From assembly GCA_946543495.1 (NCBI GenBank), contig CAMNLS010000043.1, positions 1 to 8,673 on the forward strand: a DNA stretch of 8,673 bases, written 5' to 3'. The translations under genes were made by a program, and so were the position numbers. Below are positions 6,111 to 8,673 of this stretch, piece after piece. The stretch's first letter is position 1, and each line of letters begins with the position of its first letter. The stretch comes from an uncultured Selenomonadales bacterium. Its GTDB lineage: Bacteria; Bacillota; Negativicutes; Selenomonadales; Selenomonadaceae. The notes under the pieces were generated by a model that did no database searches, was not told the DNA's origin, and saw nothing but the letters and a program-made list of their open reading frames with translations.

Positions 6111-8006
6111 ATGGTAAATTTTGATTATCTTTACAACCCTGAAGTCGCCAAACCATATTTCAATAAAAATTATTTAGTCGACAAGAAATTAGGTTTTCAA
6201 GTTATTGAGAAAGGTACGATTCTTCCACACGTTTATGTCGACGGGAGATGGACTTTGGGAAAGGGCGGTATCGTTGACAGCAATGGCGAGTTTATTAAAA
6301 GCAGTTCTGTTATGGGAAATTCTGAATTATTTTATATCCCCCCCCCTGAATCAATTCAACACAGTTCTGAAACCGTCATTTATTTAACCATATTTGCAAA
6401 AGTATGGGGACATGTCCTTACCGATAATATTCGCCGTTTGTGGTTTTTAAATAACGACGTTTTCTGTAAGGAGTTTGAAAATTGTCCCATTGTCTATCTT
6501 TCATGGAAGAATGATAAGAAATATTACATTGATTGTATGCCAGATATCATGCGTTTTTTAGAAATTATAGGCGTAGATATTAACAGACTCCGCCCCATTA
6601 CTCAACCAACGCAGTTTGACAAGATTATATTATTCGACGAAGCATGGAATTCTGCTCAAAAATATGTTACCAATGAGTATCGTGAGATGATTGAGCGTGT
6701 GCGAAATTTTGCTTTGAAAAATCGCACTACGACCTCAAGCAAAAAGCTCTATTTCTTTTATGGTAAAAAACAAGTCGGCGAAGAGAGAATGGCAGAATAC
6801 TTCAAATCTAAGGGCTACGAGATTATCACTCACGAGAAAAGAAGTGCTAGCTTTGATGAAGAACTTAATCTCATAATAAATGCGGAAAGTTTCGCATCTC
6901 CTTTAGGTTCATGTGCACATAATTCTTTATTTCTTCGTGACAACACGGAAGCTATCTTTATCCCACGCTCTTTCAATGCATTTACTAGTTATCAACTAAA
7001 AATCGACCAAGTATGTTCTTTTAATGCAAATTACATCGATTCTACGCTATCCGTTTTTAATATAACGCATGAGACATTCTGTTTTATAATCAGCAAACAG
7101 TTAAAGCAATTCTTCGGCGACAAATGGGACGGCTATGAAGAAGAGGATTTTAAAGCCTTTCTGGATTATGTAAACAGTCCCTACGTTAGAAAAGGTCGCG
7201 CAATTAATCCTAAGGAAGAGAAGGGTTACGGCTCGGTTTTTACAGACTTTATGGAACAACTCAGCCAGCATAAAGATTTAATTGCGTCTTACGATATGCC
7301 GTCCGATTGGGATACATTTCGTTCGACGCTCCAATATCAGACGCACGTCCACATGAAAGGCTGGCGTGATGGATATAAAAGCGAAAATCAATACAGCAAT
7401 CCTCTCGACCAAGAATTAGAAATTTTGGCTATTCAACTTAATTACCCTGCTCACAAGGTTTATTATTCGGTGTATTTCAACGACAAAGAAGGTTGGTCGG
7501 CAGAGGTCGCCTCTCCAGAAATGGCTGGCACGGTCGGCAAGCGTAAACCAATTTACGGCATGAGAGTTCGGCTAGACGAGGCAGGCGCAAAGGAATTCGA
7601 TATTCTTTATCGTATGCATAAATTCGACGGTGAGTGGACGACGTGGGCTAAAAATGGTGAGGAACTTTACTCGAACGGTGTTAAGGTCAACGCTATTCAA
7701 ATAAAGTTGGAATCTATTAAGACTCAACCTGCTAAAGAGACTCAACCGCAACCCGTTAAAGAGACTCAACCGCAACCCGTTAAAGAGACTCAACCGCAAC
7801 CCGCTAAAGAAGTTCCAAAGCAATCTGCTAAAGAAGTTCCAAAGCAATCTGCTAAAGAAGTTCCAAAGCAATCTGCTAAAGAAGTTCCAAAGCAACCTGC
7901 TAAAGAGATGCCGACTCAATTCATTGACATTCAAGAATTTTTTATGAAGAATGATGACGAATTTTATCTGCAAGTTCAAAGGCAAGACTTGACTAAAATA
8001 ATTTAA
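6111..8006 (+). CDS. GT61-like glycosyltransferase fused to ChW (hydrophobic-W) repeats and a repetitive tail
   Basis: This 631-residue protein appears modular. Residues about 80-330 resemble the GT61/DUF563 glycosyltransferases: FAKVWGHVLTDNIRRLWFL (95-113) corresponds to the family's GH...D..PR segment, and SFASPLGSCAHNSLFL (260-275) to its G.GLAN.LF segment. Residues about 407-534 hold three units like clostridial ChW repeats, marked by YQTHVHMKGW, YFNDKEGWSAEVASPEMAGTVG and YRMHKFDGEWTTWAKNGEEL, each closing with an xAIQL, MRVRL or AIQIKL strand. Residues 538-599 are eight-residue repeats rich in Pro, Gln, Lys and Glu, followed by a charged end. No signal peptide or membrane helix is visible, which is odd because ChW repeats are mostly known from secreted proteins. 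The start has an ideal AAGGAGGAG site overlapping the previous stop codon. The gene looks AT-richer than its neighbours and carries a nine-C run at codons 76-79. Substrate unknown. Confidence 0.72.
   Translation: MVNFDYLYNPEVAKPYFNKNYLVDKKLGFQVIEKGTILPHVYVDGRWTLGKGGIVDSNGEFIKSSSVMGNSELFYIPPPESIQHSSETVIYLTIFAKVWGHVLTDNIRRLWFLNNDVFCKEFENCPIVYLSWKNDKKYYIDCMPDIMRFLEIIGVDINRLRPITQPTQFDKIILFDEAWNSAQKYVTNEYREMIERVRNFALKNRTTTSSKKLYFFYGKKQVGEERMAEYFKSKGYEIITHEKRSASFDEELNLIINAESFASPLGSCAHNSLFLRDNTEAIFIPRSFNAFTSYQLKIDQVCSFNANYIDSTLSVFNITHETFCFIISKQLKQFFGDKWDGYEEEDFKAFLDYVNSPYVRKGRAINPKEEKGYGSVFTDFMEQLSQHKDLIASYDMPSDWDTFRSTLQYQTHVHMKGWRDGYKSENQYSNPLDQELEILAIQLNYPAHKVYYSVYFNDKEGWSAEVASPEMAGTVGKRKPIYGMRVRLDEAGAKEFDILYRMHKFDGEWTTWAKNGEELYSNGVKVNAIQIKLESIKTQPAKETQPQPVKETQPQPVKETQPQPAKEVPKQSAKEVPKQSAKEVPKQSAKEVPKQPAKEMPTQFIDIQEFFMKNDDEFYLQVQRQDLTKII
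6338..6346 (+). repeat. Poly-C tract (C9) inside the glycosyltransferase gene, candidate phase-variation switch
   Basis: Nine consecutive C encode the end of Ile76 and Pro77-Pro79. With nine C the frame is open to 8006. With ten C the next codon becomes TGA immediately after four residues of the tract. With eight C the frame ends at the TAA at 6385-6387 after about 16 altered residues. Long C or G runs of this kind slip during replication and switch surface-glycan genes on and off in other bacteria. Switching here is inferred, not shown. Confidence 0.65.
7722..7907 (+). repeat. In-frame 24-bp tandem repeat array (eight-residue units)
   Basis: A short first unit (TQPAKE) is followed by TQPQPVKE twice, TQPQPAKE, VPKQSAKE three times and VPKQPAKE. 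At DNA level the units at 7740-7763 and 7764-7787 are identical, as are the three at 7812-7835, 7836-7859 and 7860-7883. All units are 24 bp, so copy number can change without breaking the frame. The two unit types share a xKE ending and suggest two rounds of local expansion. The product would be an extended, flexible linker before the last 32 residues. Confidence 0.92.
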
Positions 8007-8020
8007 AGGGATGTGATTTA

Positions 8021-8673
8021 ATGCTTGAAGACAGAAAAGCGGAGTTGGTAGCTCTGCGCGACAAGCTTAACGAAATGGGGAATTCACTTTGACATAGCCC
8101 GCAAGGAAGAAAAAATTGCCGAGCTTGAATATAAAATGGGCGAGCCAACCTTTTGGGATAACCCTGACGCCGCGCAGAAGATAACGCAGGAACTCAACGA
8201 CGTTAAATCGGGGATTGAGACGTATAAAAACCTCGTGGCTAAGTTTGACGATGCACAAATCCTCTTGGAGCTTGCGTTGGAAGAGCAAGATGATTCGCAG
8301 GAAGCGGACATTGCCGCAGAGATTACAGCTATTAAAGGCGGCTTGGAAACTTTGCGGCTTGAAATAATGCTTAGCGAACCTTACGACGCCAATAACGCAA
8401 TTTTGACATTGCACGCGGGCGCAGGCGGCACTGAGGCGCAAGATTGGACGCAAATGCTTTTAAGAATGTATGTGCGTTGGGCTGAACGTCACGGCTTTGA
8501 AGTCGAGACCGTTGACTTGTTGCCAGGCGACGAAGCGGGCGTTAAGTCGGCGACGCTGTTCATCAAAGGTCATAACGCTTACGGCTATTTGAAGTCGGAA
8601 AAGGGAATTCATCGCCTTGTTAGAATTTCGCCGTTCGATTCAAATGCGCGGCGTCATACGTCGTTCAGCGCGT
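8021..8673 (+). CDS. prfB: Peptide chain release factor 2, programmed +1 frameshift, C-terminus outside window
   Basis: RF2 releases finished proteins at UGA and UAA stop codons on the ribosome. The first frame runs 23 codons from the ATG at 8021 to a TGA at 8090-8092. A +1 shift at CTT TGA C continues the protein from GAC at 8091, open to the window end. The joined product starts MLEDRKAELVALRDKL, then has the helical domain 1 with EPTFWDNPDAAQK, the signature HAGAGGTEAQDW, and LVRISPFDSNARRHTSF. There SPF (residues 203-205) is the tripeptide that distinguishes RF2 from RF1. The catalytic GGQ loop lies beyond the edge. The ribosome binding site is AAAGGGATGTGA (8005-8016), and the gene starts 14 bp after the glycosyltransferase stop, so it is probably in the same transcript. 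Expression is expected to be self-regulated through the UGA codon. This is not a pseudogene: the broken frame is the known prfB design. Confidence 0.95.
8075..8093 (+). promoter_or_regulatory. prfB programmed +1 frameshift site
   Basis: The site reads ATGGGGAATTCACTTTGAC, with slippery CTT at 8087-8089 and the in-frame TGA at 8090-8092 followed by C. When RF2 is scarce, the peptidyl-tRNA on CTT slips forward one base and translation continues at GAC. The upstream GGGG (8077-8080) stands in for the usual internal Shine-Dalgarno-like AGGGGG, but six bases rather than three separate it from CTT. Confidence 0.9.

Noticed and set aside
7572..7985. 137-codon minus-strand frame with repetitive residues.
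   Set aside because: The repetitiveness is only the reverse reading of the 24-bp repeats in the glycosyltransferase gene.
8021..8092. A 23-codon open frame followed by a broken prfB reading frame, which could be read as a pseudogene or sequencing error.
   Set aside because: CTT TGA C at this position is the conserved programmed frameshift of prfB, and the protein continues perfectly in the +1 frame.

Overview
The window most likely comes from a Negativicutes-type bacterium (the Firmicutes class that has an outer membrane, as in Selenomonas relatives). This is inferred from the style of the PBP2 N-terminus, the set of FtsA-like, FakA-like and Orn/Lys/Arg decarboxylase proteins, and strong AAGGAGG-type ribosome binding sites. 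No rRNA or other decisive marker is present. Composition is mixed GC, with one clearly AT-richer gene. I see no tRNA, rRNA, CRISPR array or transposase.

Left part (1-2418). A leftward gene for penicillin-binding protein 2 (mrdA, N-terminal 244 codons only) and a rightward gene for a fold-type-I Orn/Lys/Arg decarboxylase diverge from a 0.24-kb spacer. The spacer is filled by an unusual repeat block: two 48-bp direct copies with a 65-bp period, plus hairpins, bounded by an 11-bp perfect inverted repeat. The decarboxylase gene runs tail to tail into the next gene with a 38-bp overlap.

Middle (2381-4856). A leftward gene encodes a 773-residue FtsA/ASKHA-type ATPase. It has two AT-hook-like RGRPKK motifs at the N-terminus and a long C-terminal tail of repeated NG...GD modules, neither typical of FtsA. 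Its upstream spacer holds a good TATAAT box and a 15-bp palindrome.

Right part (4857-8673). Three tightly spaced rightward genes look like one operon. The first is a FakA/DAK2-like protein whose nucleotide-metal DGDTG motif is gone (a probable pseudokinase). The second is an AT-rich gene for a GT61-like glycosyltransferase fused to ChW (hydrophobic-W) repeats and a 24-bp-unit low-complexity repeat. The third is prfB (release factor 2), with its programmed +1 frameshift at codon 23/24, running off the right edge.

The most interesting signal is in the glycosyltransferase gene. A run of nine C at codons 76-79 looks like a phase-variation switch, because gaining one C creates an immediate TGA and losing one C ends the frame at 6387. 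Together with the in-frame 24-bp repeat array, this gene has two hypermutable sequences. The other points worth attention are the degenerate FakA paralogue, the modified FtsA-like protein and the altered spacing in the prfB frameshift site.
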